Source: Bryum argenteum
Lineage: Eukaryota > Streptophyta > Bryopsida > Bryales > Bryaceae
Assembly (NCBI GenBank): GCA_037043015.1
Contig: CM073321.1
Coordinates: 25,929,510-25,993,509, forward strand
Direction of reading: 5' to 3'
DNA length: 64,000 bases
Shown here: positions 22,064 to 32,646 of the stretch, piece after piece
Numbering within the stretch: position 1 is the first letter of the stretch
Layout of the letters: each line of letters begins with the position of its first letter
Notes under the pieces: generated by a model
What the model was told of the DNA's origin: nothing
Seen by the model: the letters and a program-made list of their open reading frames with translations, nothing else
Database searches by the model: none
Made by a program: the position numbers and the translations under genes

Positions 22064-22560
22064 TTGCAAAATCCGCGTATGGGATGTCCATATGCACCGA
22101 TGGTTGGGACGATTTCAATTGTAGGCCCCTCTTGAATGTGATGATGACGTGCCCACCTGGAGATGTATTTCTAGGAAGCATTGACACCACTGGGCGGACA
22201 AAATCTGGGACGTATATAGCATACAAACTCAAAGTATTCATTGAGAAGGTGAGACCTAAGAATGTGACTGCGGTGTGTAAGGGTAACGTTGCAAACAAGC
22301 TTGGAGCAATGAAATGTATCATCGAGGAGTATCCATGGATTTTCTCGCAAGGATGCATGGCTCATGCTTTGGATCTCCTGTAGGAAGATTGAGCAAAAAT
22401 TGACATCTTCAAGGACCTTATCGAGAGGGCAAGAAAGTTGTGCCATTATATTAAGAACCATCATGCAACAATGGCAACATTTCATGAATTGAGTCCTAAA
22501 CTCTCAATGCTGGTGCCGGAGGCAGGGTTCTCTTATGTGACACACTTTTCGGAATGTCTG
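22064..22560 (+). pseudogene. hAT transposase fragment (DUF659-like)
   Basis: Plus-strand frame with SICTDGWDDFNCRPLLNVMM, CPPGDVFLGSIDTTGRTK and YPWIFSQGCMAHALDLL. This is the DUF659 and early catalytic part of plant hAT transposases and is clearly related to the minus-strand hAT gene at 25.2-25.9 kb. Two stops follow DLL within a few codons, after which the frame continues (IERARKLCHYIKNHHATMAT). N-terminal and C-terminal parts are absent. It abuts the 3' end fragment at 21443-22063. Confidence 0.8.
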
Positions 22561-22741
22561 TCTGAATTGTCGTATTCGACATGTCTGTCTGACGCTCGAT
22601 TCGACGGGAATGTCGACCGTACTAGAAATTGCATAGTAAAAACTTGTTGAGGGTTTTTGACATTAACATTGAGGTAAAAAGCTATTTTCATACGTGGCGT
22701 AGGGTCGATAATGACGTGGAAAATGGAAAATAAGTCACAGT

Positions 22742-23077
22742 AGGCGACCGCGGGTGGGCGAGCTCGGGTAGGCGACCGACGGTAGCTCTATGCGATCGAC
22801 GGTTGCCTGTGGCGATCGCCGATCGCCTTGGGCTACCGCGCGTAGGCGACCGGCGGTCCCTCTAGGAGACCGGCGGTTGCCTTGCCCACCGCGTCTAGGC
22901 GACCGGCGGTCTCCAGAGAGCCACCGACCATCGCCCAGGGCGATCGACGGTCGCTTATAGCGATCGCTAGTTGCCCTGAGGATAGCGCGTTTGTGGCGAC
23001 CGGCGGTCGCCTTAGGCCACCGCGTGTGTGGCGACCGGCGGTCGCCTTAGGCCACCGCGTGTGTGGCGACCAGCACC
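22742..23077. repeat. GC-rich palindrome array on the 3' side of the hAT element
   Basis: About ten copies of GGCGACCGGCGGTCGCC and variants (ATCGACGGT, GGCGATCGCC). Two exact copies lie at about 22994-23010 and 23030-23046, separated by a repeated TTAGGCCACCGCGTGTGT. This array and the one at 26.8-27.0 kb bracket the hAT gene, as expected of subterminal transposase binding sites. Confidence 0.75.
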
Positions 23078-23411
23078 ATGGTTCAATACAAAACAACCAA
23101 GATAACTTTATATTCGTACAAAACGAGCACCAATGCAATTTATGAATACCTTTTTATGCAAAACAAGATCAATGGTGCATTTCAGAGTACAAATTTGTCC
23201 ATGTCTATAATCATAGTATTCATATATATGATTTAACTACTATATATATTGAACTGTAAATATTATACTCCGAAACATACCAAATTACCAAAATACTGTA
23301 AGCTAATAGTTGCCCTACTTGCATTATATTGTACTTAGTAGTATTGTACTTAGTACTAAGTACTAACTTTGTGCTTCCAATCCAAAATAACAAAATTCTA
23401 ATAATACACCT

Positions 23412-26185
23412 TTAGGTATCCTTCAATGTATATGTATCATTGCTTGATACTTCATCTGCGTTTAAATCGGTTTCATCTAAAGACTCATCACTGCTTTGGA
23501 CGCCATCCTCGTCCTCATCCTCTGTCTTATAGCGTACTTCACACTCAACATCACTCGCCAAATTGCTCAATTTTGTGTCCGTAGTTGTTTTCTTGTTCAC
23601 TGTAACAAGGCGCTTCAAGGGCCGTGAAGCATTAGTAATTCCGGTTGCGTTCAGTGGTAGATGTCGCATTGTACATGTATTCGGATTATTGGAGGAAGCA
23701 ATCCCCGCATGGACTTCTTTATGTACGCGTGCTCCTTTCCAACATTGTCGGTCGTGTGCCTTCCTCAAACGCTTCTGGCCTCGTGTAATACGATTGCGAG
23801 GTTGTGATGATGGCCCGATGTCTCGTGACACTGCCAATGCTCGGGTGCATGTTAGACTTGTTGCTTCTATTTTGACCTCCGTCTTCGGCAATATCATACG
23901 AGTTGTATGGGGCCCTTTAGGTTGGGTAACCCTTGGGAACAGCTGTTGTAGAGGTACATCGGAGTCATCTCTGTTATGAGTTGCACTTCTTGGTCAAATG
24001 GTTGAAACTCTAGGTGACCCCACTTCCATGCAACCTGAATTGGATACATTGTCAGGTTCCACTTTAATTTGGCCCATTTGAACTCCTGCTGAGGTAAACG
24101 TGCACTTCACACTGTCCAGTTTATCGTCACTGTTAGAGTGTGGGCTACCTTTAAGTGGACCAATGTTCTCTTCATCCATCCGGTTTACCAAGTCTTGTTT
24201 TGCTAGGCAGGTACTCTCTTGGAGCTATAACTTTGCCACTCCTTCTCCTTCTGTGTCATTGGCGAATATCGCAAACTGGCAAGGCTGTTGTGGAACATCC
24301 TGGTCGTCATTGAACTCAAATAGGTCCTTGACATGAATAGTCATGTTTCCTTCGTTGTCGATCCATTTCTCTAGGTCGTCGTGTTTGCTACCATCATTGA
24401 GATAATTGTCGTCATTCCCCTCCGGAATATTCCCAAACACACCATCATCCCATTCATTGTCCGGTATAAACTCTGCTTCGTGAGAGTCCTCTTCTTCTAA
24501 ATAATTTTCATACCACGTTCTCCGCGATTTTGTACGTTTCTCGCGCTCGAGTTTGGCGTTTGCATAGATGTACACAAGGTCCTCTGCTTTAGAAGTTGAC
24601 AACCGATTCTTCACTTTGTTGTGCACGAAAGAGTACATGCTCCAATTCCTCTCACATGATGAAGCTGAACATGTCAATGCCAAAATCCTCTTAGCAATTT
24701 TTGTCAAGGCATTCCCCCCGACTTGATGCCACCATTGATGCGGTAACAAGTCACATTGTGCGGGATCAGAGGCCTCTGAATTGGTGTTAAATGGACATGT
24801 CCTTTCCTCATATTGTATGAGTTCCCGCACCACTTCTTCATAGACTACTCCCATTGAGGCGCTAAGCTTCCTTGTGACCCAATTTTAAGCTCTTTTTTCT
24901 TCTCCATTGTTTCGAATTGCTCCCATATTTGTCAAATAAAGGTTCAACAAAGTTGCTACATAGTGGAGGTCTGTGAGCATCATTTCTCATTGTTTTTGAA
25001 ATGCATCCTCGTATTTTGTAGCTATGTCGGGGGATAGTTCGAATGGAGGTTCACGCAAAGAGAACACGTGTTTTTTAAGGTCCGACATGATCACATATGC
25101 CCTGGGCATGGCTGGTACTTCCCCGTCAAACTCCCGTAGAGCTATGAGTACTCGTTCAATTACCTCCACAAACTTCGTACAATTCTCCTAGAACTCATTG
25201 CTCCTAATGCTATTTTTCACATTCCTTGCCTTTGTCTGTTCCTAGTGATTGTTTTGTCTATTAAACAATGTCTGAACAAACACATGCCACTCCGCATCGA
25301 TCACCATGTTGTGCAGAGGTTGTTGTAGCTTTAAAATCCGCTCTATCATCAAGATGTTTGTTGCAAATTGAGTTTGAGGTGATACCTTCAGCTGCAGCTT
25401 TGAGGAGTACTTCCTGAATAGAGCAAGTGGCACGTGCCACCCTTTCATAAATGAGCACATTTTCTTGGCTTGTTCTACCAAATCTTTAACCCATGCCTCT
25501 TTCCCCCAATCCTCTAGAAGGAGGTCTAAAATATGTGCTGCACAACCTTGTCCATACAAGTGAGGATAGTCTATCTGCAACTTCTTGACAGCCCCTAACA
25601 TGGAGCTTGCATTGTCTGTGCATATCTAAACAATGTTTTTTGGTCCAACCTCCTCTATGTACTTCGCCATTTCATTTGCGACATAAGCAATGCCCTTCTT
25701 CTTAACTGTAGTATCCACTGATCCCAGAAATACCTCCCCTAGTGGGCAAAGGAGCATCATTTTAATGAGTGGTCTGCTTGTGACATCTGACCACCCATCT
25801 GAGCATATTGTTTCTCCGTACTTCTTGATAGAAAGTTTTGTTCGATCTCTAATCGACTTTTGCATAGCTGCCTTCTTTGCATCGAGCATCGCAGTCCTAA
25901 TAGCATGATACGAGGGTGGTTGATATCCATCAATACCGGCCTTTGCTGTCTCTTCAACGACACTTATGAATGCTCGATGTCGTACGACATTGAATGCTGG
26001 ATGTTGTACGACATTGAATGCAATGATTGCCTCTTAAAAAAATGAAGCCCACTTTGCATCCAAATTTTGCCTAGTGGCAAGATCAACCTATCCTCCATAC
26101 TCCTTTGCCCATGTTGTCGTCCGCTAGAGAGTGTAGAGATCCTTTGTCTATTGCTGCCATGACTCGCCATGTTAGAAGATGACAT
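23412..26185 (-). pseudogene. hAT transposase, decayed
   Basis: From 25889 to 23412 a single minus-strand frame holds the whole catalytic part. It includes ICSDGWSDVTSRPLIKMMLL and CPLGEVFLGSVDTT (DUF659), ICTDNASSML and YPHLYGQGCAAHILDLLLED (catalytic region), and the C-terminal dimerisation block CERNWSMYSFVHNKVKNRLS. An acidic tail follows (KTEDEDEDGVQSSDESLDET). It is interrupted by several in-frame stops, mostly TAG (for example between KNIV and ICTDN near 25628, and two between 25245 and 25170). The N-terminal segment (26185-25964) lies in another frame. Arrays of GGCGACCGGCGGTCGCC-like sites flank it on both sides. It is a degenerate autonomous-type hAT element. Confidence 0.85.
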
Positions 26186-26250
26186 CTAAATAGACCTTAA
26201 GTTAGAGGATGGCACTTGTACTGACTTGATGCCAAGGGAATATATATTCT

Positions 26251-26640
26251 CTACAGTTTCCCTTGCCACATATGGTATGCCTGCATCCACTCAGGAACAA
26301 CATTTGCGTAAGGAATGTTCTTCTTTGTAACAATCCCTCCACACTCACGGAATAGCTCAAGAACTACACGGGGTAACCTTTGACACCGGTGTAATGGGGT
26401 ATTCTGAGGATATCCGAAATGAGCAAATGCTCTTTGCCTAACAAAGACTGTGTTTTTCCTATAGAATACGCACACGCAAGTATTTGGCTTGTCGTTCGGT
26501 TCCCTGGATAATTGTAGCCAATCGTCCCAGTTGCGGGTTTCTCTTCTATCAACTGCTACCCCGTTAGATTGGAAAGAATGCTCCATGTTCCAGAATTGCA
26601 CCCCCGCCGATGCAATGAAATTGGTGACAACAACGCACAC
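26251..26640 (-). pseudogene. Cassette 2: accessory or N-terminal zinc-finger-like frame of the hAT element
   Basis: A 130-codon minus-strand frame just upstream of the hAT transposase. It contains RNWDDWLQLSREPNDKPNTC and CVFYRKNTVFVRQRAFAHFG, then LPRVVLELFRECGGIVTKKN and IPYANVVPEWMQAYHMW. The C/H spacing suggests a diverged BED-like finger, the usual N-terminus of hAT transposases. The GGI....N..Y segment resembles parts of the cassette 1 and cassette 3 frames. It may be the hAT N-terminal exon or a separate protein. A GC-rich array lies upstream. Confidence 0.5.
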
Positions 26641-26802
26641 TACAAGGACTCAAGTTACTCTTTGCACATATAGACCGAGCAAGGGGCTTCTCATGGGGAG
26701 ACCCAAGACAACCGATAAAGCACAAAGGAAAGTGGTTTCAACTTCCTAAACGACTCCTTATATACTCCTTACTTCTCTAAGTCGGGCGCGAATGCGCATA
26801 GA

Positions 26803-26995
26803 AGGCGACCGGCGGTTTGGCTAAGTCGCTACAGCTAGATCGGTGGTCGCGCAAACAACAACGTTGTCCCCCTAACAACAATGCTTTCGCGCCATATGAA
26901 CTGCCGGTCGCCCTTCATTGCGCTAGCTGGACAGCCGTTCGCCCTAGCCCTGCCCCTATCGCCCCAGTTGGACCGCCGGTTGCCCCAACCATGAC
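26803..26995. repeat. GC-rich array upstream of the hAT gene
   Basis: Motifs include GGCGACCGGCGGTTTGG (about 26804), GATCGGTGGTCGCGC, CTGCCGGTCGCCC, ACAGCCGTTCGCCC and GGACCGCCGGTTGCCC (about 26970). Both orientations occur, consistent with a decayed palindrome. Confidence 0.65.
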
Positions 26996-27139
26996 AGATT
27001 TCTTCGACGAAGAGCACTTTACTCCCCAACCACAAATTTGTAGGGGGCCATGGTCAATCTCCATGGTCCATACTGTACAGCAACCCTCAACTACAATCCT
27101 GATGACCATGCGGCTCAAAAATGTTTGATTGGCTAGTGT

Positions 27140-27140
<1 letters not shown>

Positions 27141-27174
<34 letters not shown>
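27141..27174. repeat. Poly-T run of 34 bases
   Basis: Uninterrupted T run followed by ATTTTTATTTTT. It could be the reverse complement of a retroposed poly-A tail, but no element body was recognised. Confidence 0.85.
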
Positions 27175-27176
<2 letters not shown>

Positions 27177-27558
27177 TTTTATTTTTAAACAAGAAGAGGA
27201 AACAAGGGAGGGTAAGAGAGAGAATAATAAGGACTCATATTAGAAAATAGAGTTTTAACTTCTCTTGCTCCAAATCCAAAATATAAAGGGATCAATATTG
27301 CTCAACCCTCATTCCCTAAATAATTAAGAAAGATAAATAATGCCATATATCAATGAAGTTATCTTGGACATCGAAGGTTTTTCCCTTTTGCTTATACCAA
27401 ATGTAATAGTGACAATTCATTTACCAAAAATATTTAAATTGAGAAAAAAAAAATTATATTCACATTCAACATTTTTGCATACAAAATGGCAATTGCACTT
27501 GGTGTTTGGTATTGCGTACACTACTTTTCAACAACTGCATTTCAACGTGATGAACATA

Positions 27559-28160
27559 CTACCGGTCATTCTTCACTTGGGCCCCCTTCATTATAAACTT
27601 GGCTTGGCCCCCCTTCATTATAAACTTGGCTTGGCCCCCTTCATTATAAACTTGGCTTGGCCCCCCTTCATTCAATTGTGCTTCATCTTCCTCCATGGTT
27701 TGGTTCGGCTCCCCTTCATCCACTTCGCGCCTTTCGCTCCTTTCTTCTTCTGAATCCGACCAAACTATGTCCTCATCAGGGATTCCTCCTATGTAACCCC
27801 TAGGCGTTGTAAGACCTTCTCGTGGGTTCTCCACTGGAAAAGGAGCTCGCGGAATGTGGGGTTTTGTTGGCTTTATAATTTGAGGTGATCTTTTTAACGT
27901 CCTCTAATCCACCTCCCTCTCTAAAATTATCTCCGCGTACACCATTTGTGCTATGTTGTACGAAACCTCGTTGCTCACCACATGCACACCGCCGTAGAGG
28001 AACTTCCACACTTCAATGCATCGTTGCACAAATTCTTCGTGATTGCAATAGTGCAAATTTGCGCTATTCACGCGGCAATGAAACTCGTGACGATAGTGTG
28101 GAAACAAATGGCCGATGTGGCACCAATCAATGTACCACTTGCAAGTCTTAAGGGTTCACG
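27559..28160 (-). pseudogene. Cassette 3: accessory protein related to cassette 1, with repeat tail
   Basis: A single minus-strand frame contains TCKWYIDWCHIGHLFPHYRH, then EEFVQRCIEVWKFLYGGVHV and VSYNIAQMVYAEIILEREVD. After an in-frame TAG near 27905 an acidic tail follows (DEDIVWSDSEEERSERREVD). The tail ends in short tandem repeats encoding GGQAKFIMK, visible in DNA as CCCTTCATTATAAACTTGGC repeated three times (27580-27665). The IAQMVYAEI...REVD segment matches cassette 1 (IAIVWAEI...KDIDW). Another stop precedes TLKTCKW near 28150. No known family is assigned. Confidence 0.45.
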
Positions 28161-28572
28161 GTCCCTCTACTGTCTCCCACCCAGGAAAAGCATGGGTTGT
28201 GGCATCTAAGAGAATCTTGTGAAATCTCCTTTCTTTTTTCCTTTCCTCTTGCGGTTCTTATGTTTCTGTATCTTCCGCTCCTAGCTAGGCGTCATTGTTA
28301 CCCAAATGCTAACCAAGTAAGAATCTTAAAAAAAAACCAAAAAAAAAGTTTTATTTATTTGATGAACTAACACAGAATTTGAAAAACTCGCAAAACGGGC
28401 GGCACTTTTGTGTAAACGTGTGGCACATGTGTGCCAATCACCGCACGTTCTAGCACTCGAACAAGCAGGCGGCAACCACAGGTCGACACCAGACAATGCG
28501 CAAATGCCCGACACGTAGAGGTGAGAAATGGCGCCTGCCGGTGTCTGCGCGCCTCTTTGTACCCCTGCTGCT

Positions 28573-28845
28573 AGGGCGACCGCCGATCCAACTGATGGGC
28601 AAACGTCGGTCACTCAGGCGACCGCCGATCCAGCTGATGTGCAAACGTAGCTCAAAGGGCGACCGACGGTCTAGCTGATGGGCAGGGACAAAGTGTCCGC
28701 GAGCCTATTTGTACCCCTCCAGTTGGGGCGAGCGTTGATACCGCCGATGGGCGAACGTCGGTCAGTGGAGCGACCGCTGATACAACTGATGGGCAAACGT
28801 AGCTGAGAGGGCAACTGACGATCTACATGATGGGCGCGAATTTGT
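28573..28845. repeat. GC-rich 41-bp repeat array upstream of cassette 3
   Basis: Six units of about 41 bp begin GGCGACCGCCGAT(C/A)CA and continue ACTGATGGGCAAACGTCGGT. Starts are near 28575, 28617, 28658, 28727, 28768 and 28809. Units 4-6 are a copy of units 1-3 shifted by about 151 bp, and each triplet is preceded by the same lead (TTTGTACCCCT). It therefore grew by block duplication. Confidence 0.75.
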
Positions 28846-28849
28846 GCTT

Positions 28850-29750
28850 CACTCCCTTTTCCTACAAATCTTTTTGTTCATATTCGAATTCATGTACGAT
28901 AATAGTGAATCATGACAATTAGATGTTGTAGGGGGTTTGTCCAAATTTTTATTCACTCTAAATACTTGCAAGTAAATCCCACCATATTGATAGGTAACTC
29001 CAACAACTTAGATACAATTCTAAATTTTTACAAATTATTTATCATTAATTAATCGTGGATTAAGGCTAATCAAAGCTTTTCAAAATTCAATATCTATATA
29101 AATAATAAATACACTACGGCGATCTTTCCTACCAACTAAACCGTCCTACCCAACGTACCAACGAAACATTGTACGAACTTACCAACCAACCTATCTACCT
29201 AACTTCTTTAATGTTTTTTGGATTGAACAAATTAAAATGAATAAAAATAAAATTATGTATTTTTGAAAAAGACACGGGCATATATAAATTTAATATGGAA
29301 TGGTATAGACGAATTACCCTTTTAAAATGCCACCATCCAAAGTATCCACCAACCTACCAACATACAAACCTACCAACTTACGAAATTACCAACCTACCTA
29401 CTATTCTACCAACCTTTTTTTTACATTTTTTAAAATCATGCATTTAAAATAAAAAATAAAAAAATAAAAAAATAAGAACGATGATAAAACTAAAACCTTT
29501 GACATATATAAAAATAATAAACATAACATCGTTCAACGCAATGGTAGACACCTGATACTTTTTTGAGAGTACCATATAAGAAGCTTCTCTATCGAGACAA
29601 CGGGTATCTTACTAGTACAAACATATAATAAAAAAGGTACACTATATAACATCCAGCCTTGAACATATCTTGCAACTTTGAATTCAAAAATAAAATAAAA
29701 TAAATGGATATAACCAACACACGACCGTCTTTCTAAAATTTGATCCCGCT
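28850..29750. other. AT-rich sequence without recognised gene
   Basis: Repeated short words (CTACCAACC, ACCTACCAAC) make a loosely periodic pyrimidine-rich stretch at 29130-29420. Otherwise nothing is supportable. Confidence 0.4.
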
Positions 29751-29754
29751 TACT

Positions 29755-30360
29755 CTAATCTTCTTCCATTGTACTTCCATGTTTTTCTCCTTGGTACCAT
29801 CTTCGATATTTCTCCTGTGTCTTATTTGCAACACATAGATCTTCGATCCTTGCCTTTAAGAACCTCTTCACTTCTGCGCACACAAGTAGCTTTTTGACCA
29901 ACTCCTCAGTTGTTTCACTGTCCTGTGAACTTTGACCCTCTTCTACAATTTCCATGCAATCTACTGGATTGAGTACTAGCTTTTCCTTGTTCTCCATCAA
30001 TCTTCCTGATGCTTCACTACTAGCTATTTTCACCCTTTCGATTTCAAAGCTCAAGACATCGCATGCCCAAATGAATTCCTTTAGCTTCTTTTTACAATAA
30101 CCTTGGTCCTTGGCTCCTTCAACCATAATCTCCTTCTGGCGACCCCAATCATTGACCACATACCATTCGTCGACCTCATTATATCCCCTTCGCACATCTT
30201 CGAAACGTTTTTCTTGCTTTATGAGTTTTTTCTCATAATCGACCTAATCCGATGCATCGAGAGCTGGAAAAACATTCGTCGGCACCTCTTGGCTCTTACA
30301 TTTCGCATCCTTGATTTCCTTAATGTCATGCTCGAGTTCAACACACTTTCTCTCTGAAAC
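29755..30360 (-). pseudogene. Cassette 4: coiled-coil-like protein
   Basis: A minus-strand frame of roughly 200 codons reads VELEHDIKEIKDAKCKSQEV, then after one in-frame TAG (near 30245) VDYEKKLIKQEKRFEDVRRG, and continues to YRRWYQGEKHGSTMEED, stop at 29755. The composition is charged and heptad-like, suggesting a coiled coil. Another protein-like piece (30736-30485, GLSPSKVIFGPSMSAPPQTN, ending ETTEGPEREGMKK) lies upstream in a different frame and may be an earlier exon. A GC-rich array sits just 5'. Family unknown. Confidence 0.4.
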
Positions 30361-30797
30361 AATGACAAAGCATGAAACAAATATTCATAATCCTCATAAG
30401 CCCACTTGATATATTCCATCCACCTATCTTCGACTTTCTTCAGGCCTTTCTCTTTGATGACTACTTCAACTTCTTTCTCCAGTTCTACTTCTTCATTCCT
30501 TCTCTTTCTGGCCCTTCAGTCGTTTCCATTGGATATTCTTGAGTCCCCTCCTCTACGCTAACATTTGTTTGAGGAGGGGCGCTCATACTAGGTCCAAATA
30601 TAACTTTGGAGGGACTCAAACCTTGTGCACCAAGCATTCCTTCAACCTCCATGTATTCATTGAGATTGGCTTCTCCTTCTGTTCGTGGGTCTTCGACGTA
30701 CTTCACAGGTGCATTAGTCACCTCCGAATCCCGCACACTTGTCGGCTAGTTTCACCCACAGGAAAATGTTCTAGGTCACTAACAGAACCTTCTAAAA

Positions 30798-31055
30798 GTG
30801 ACCGGCAGTGTCAGGGCGACATAGTTAAAGCGACCGGCAGGGTGACCGGCAATGCAACCGGCAGGGCGACCGGCAGTGTGAGGGCGACATCGTTAGAGCG
30901 ACCGCCGGTCCAGTATTTCCTGCAAGACACGCCCCGAGGCGACCGCCGGTCCAGCTGCAGCAGACCTCCAGGGCAATCGGCGATGCAGCTGCAGAAGAGG
31001 TTCAGCCTCAGCGCAACTGTTCGAGGCGACCGTCACTCTGCAAGGGCGACTTCGC
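30798..31055. repeat. GC-rich array upstream of cassette 4
   Basis: Repeated GCGACCGGCAGGG and GGCGACCGCCGGTCCAGCTG (about 30938-30957). The latter is almost identical to GGCGACCGCCGATCCAGCTG of the cassette 3 array, so the two arrays are related. Confidence 0.7.
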
Positions 31056-31059
31056 GAGA

Positions 31060-32199
31060 GCTCCCGCTCTTGTTCTTGGATCCTCTTTCTTCAATATTCA
31101 AATTGTGAATCAACCGCTTCAAGCATCTCCTCCTTTCCCCCTTCAATCTCCCTCATCCCCCCTCATTTCCTCTCATTCCCACTCGGTTCTTCCTATTTCT
31201 CATTCCCAAATGAAAATGATTCTCATAGTCATGGGCCTTTTGCCAAGAGCTGTGACCATGATAAATGAAAAATGAAATTTTAAGTGCATTGGATACTCTT
31301 GTGGTGTAATATGGATTTAGATCGGTACAAGTTTAATCACAATTTTAAAATAAAATTCTTAACATTCTCAAAATTCTCAACATAAAATTCTCATCAAATA
31401 TTGGTTTCAATAGTACCCTCAGTAATTGGTTGATTAGAATGTCCGCAAATGATTATTCTTTTTGACTTAAAATATTTACCTTCATATGGTGGTCACTCAT
31501 TTTTTCTCCAAACATATAATATGTCATATATCACCCTTTAATTTGGTAAGCAACTATTTCTCTCAATGCTTACTAGGCTATATGCACTAATCCCTTACTC
31601 TTAATTGTATTAGAAGGCGTTATTACTTAACCCGCCAAAAATTTTAAAATCCTCCACCCTTTCAATTTAACCAATGTTTTAATGTTATGAGGCAATAAAC
31701 TCATTGCAAGGATAATCTATTAGCATACATATACTCGGATATTGTATATGGAGAAGTTGTAATTTATTAAAGACTCCACTGATCTAGGAAGAAACTAAAA
31801 TTTGTTCTTGAATGTAATGTTAGAACATGAGGTGAAGTTTTGGTGCAAAGATGGTATCTTACATAGATGCTAGAAATTGACTGGCTGGATTAAATGCTAA
31901 GATTGTAGCTATTGAATCGTTAGATGCATTAAAGTGTTTCATGCATTGAAGAGGTTGACGCTCTTTAAATGAATTCACATATTAACAATTATTATAAATA
32001 GTTAGGCACAATATGACTTGTTAAAATATACATCATTCTAAAAAATATATACCATTGATGCCTACAAAGAGGACGAGGAACTCACGCCATCCTTCCTCCT
32101 ATTCATTATTATCCATTTAGACCTCTCTTGTCCATTTCTCATGAATTGAATGATCATGAAATAGGAATTATAGGACCCACGATCCGAAATTACTACCCT
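31060..32199. other. AT-rich sequence without recognised gene
   Basis: After a C/T-rich stretch (31110-31200) the sequence is AT-rich with no long frame. Confidence 0.4.
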
Positions 32200-32646
32200 A
32201 TAACCCCGTGTTCGTTATATTTGGAGCATTTTAATCTCCCAAATTAAAACGAGACAACGGATGAAGCAAACATCAACATTTAGAGGGGTTTCACCGTAGG
32301 CATATGTACTATGAATTTACTAATTTCCATTATATTTGGAGATGATATGAGACCTCTTGAATCTTAGACAATATGTTTATCTTAAAAAAAGTTTCAACCA
32401 TACATATATTTGATACAATATATGTCAAGATTAACATACCAACAAAGGATAATTTTCTTTCAATTGATAATAATGATGGAGTCAACTTTACAATCTTATT
32501 ATACACAATAAATATATTGAGTATGAATAGTAAATCGTACAAAAATATAATACTCTATATACTAAATATCAAAGTAACATATATGTGAATACCAAGTTTA
32601 AGTACTAACATACCTACTTCCATAATAAATACTATATACTAGAAGA

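Noticed and set aside
22833-23145. Frames over the GC-rich array at 22.7-23.1 kb
   Set aside because: Open only because of repeated GCGACCGG text; not protein-like.
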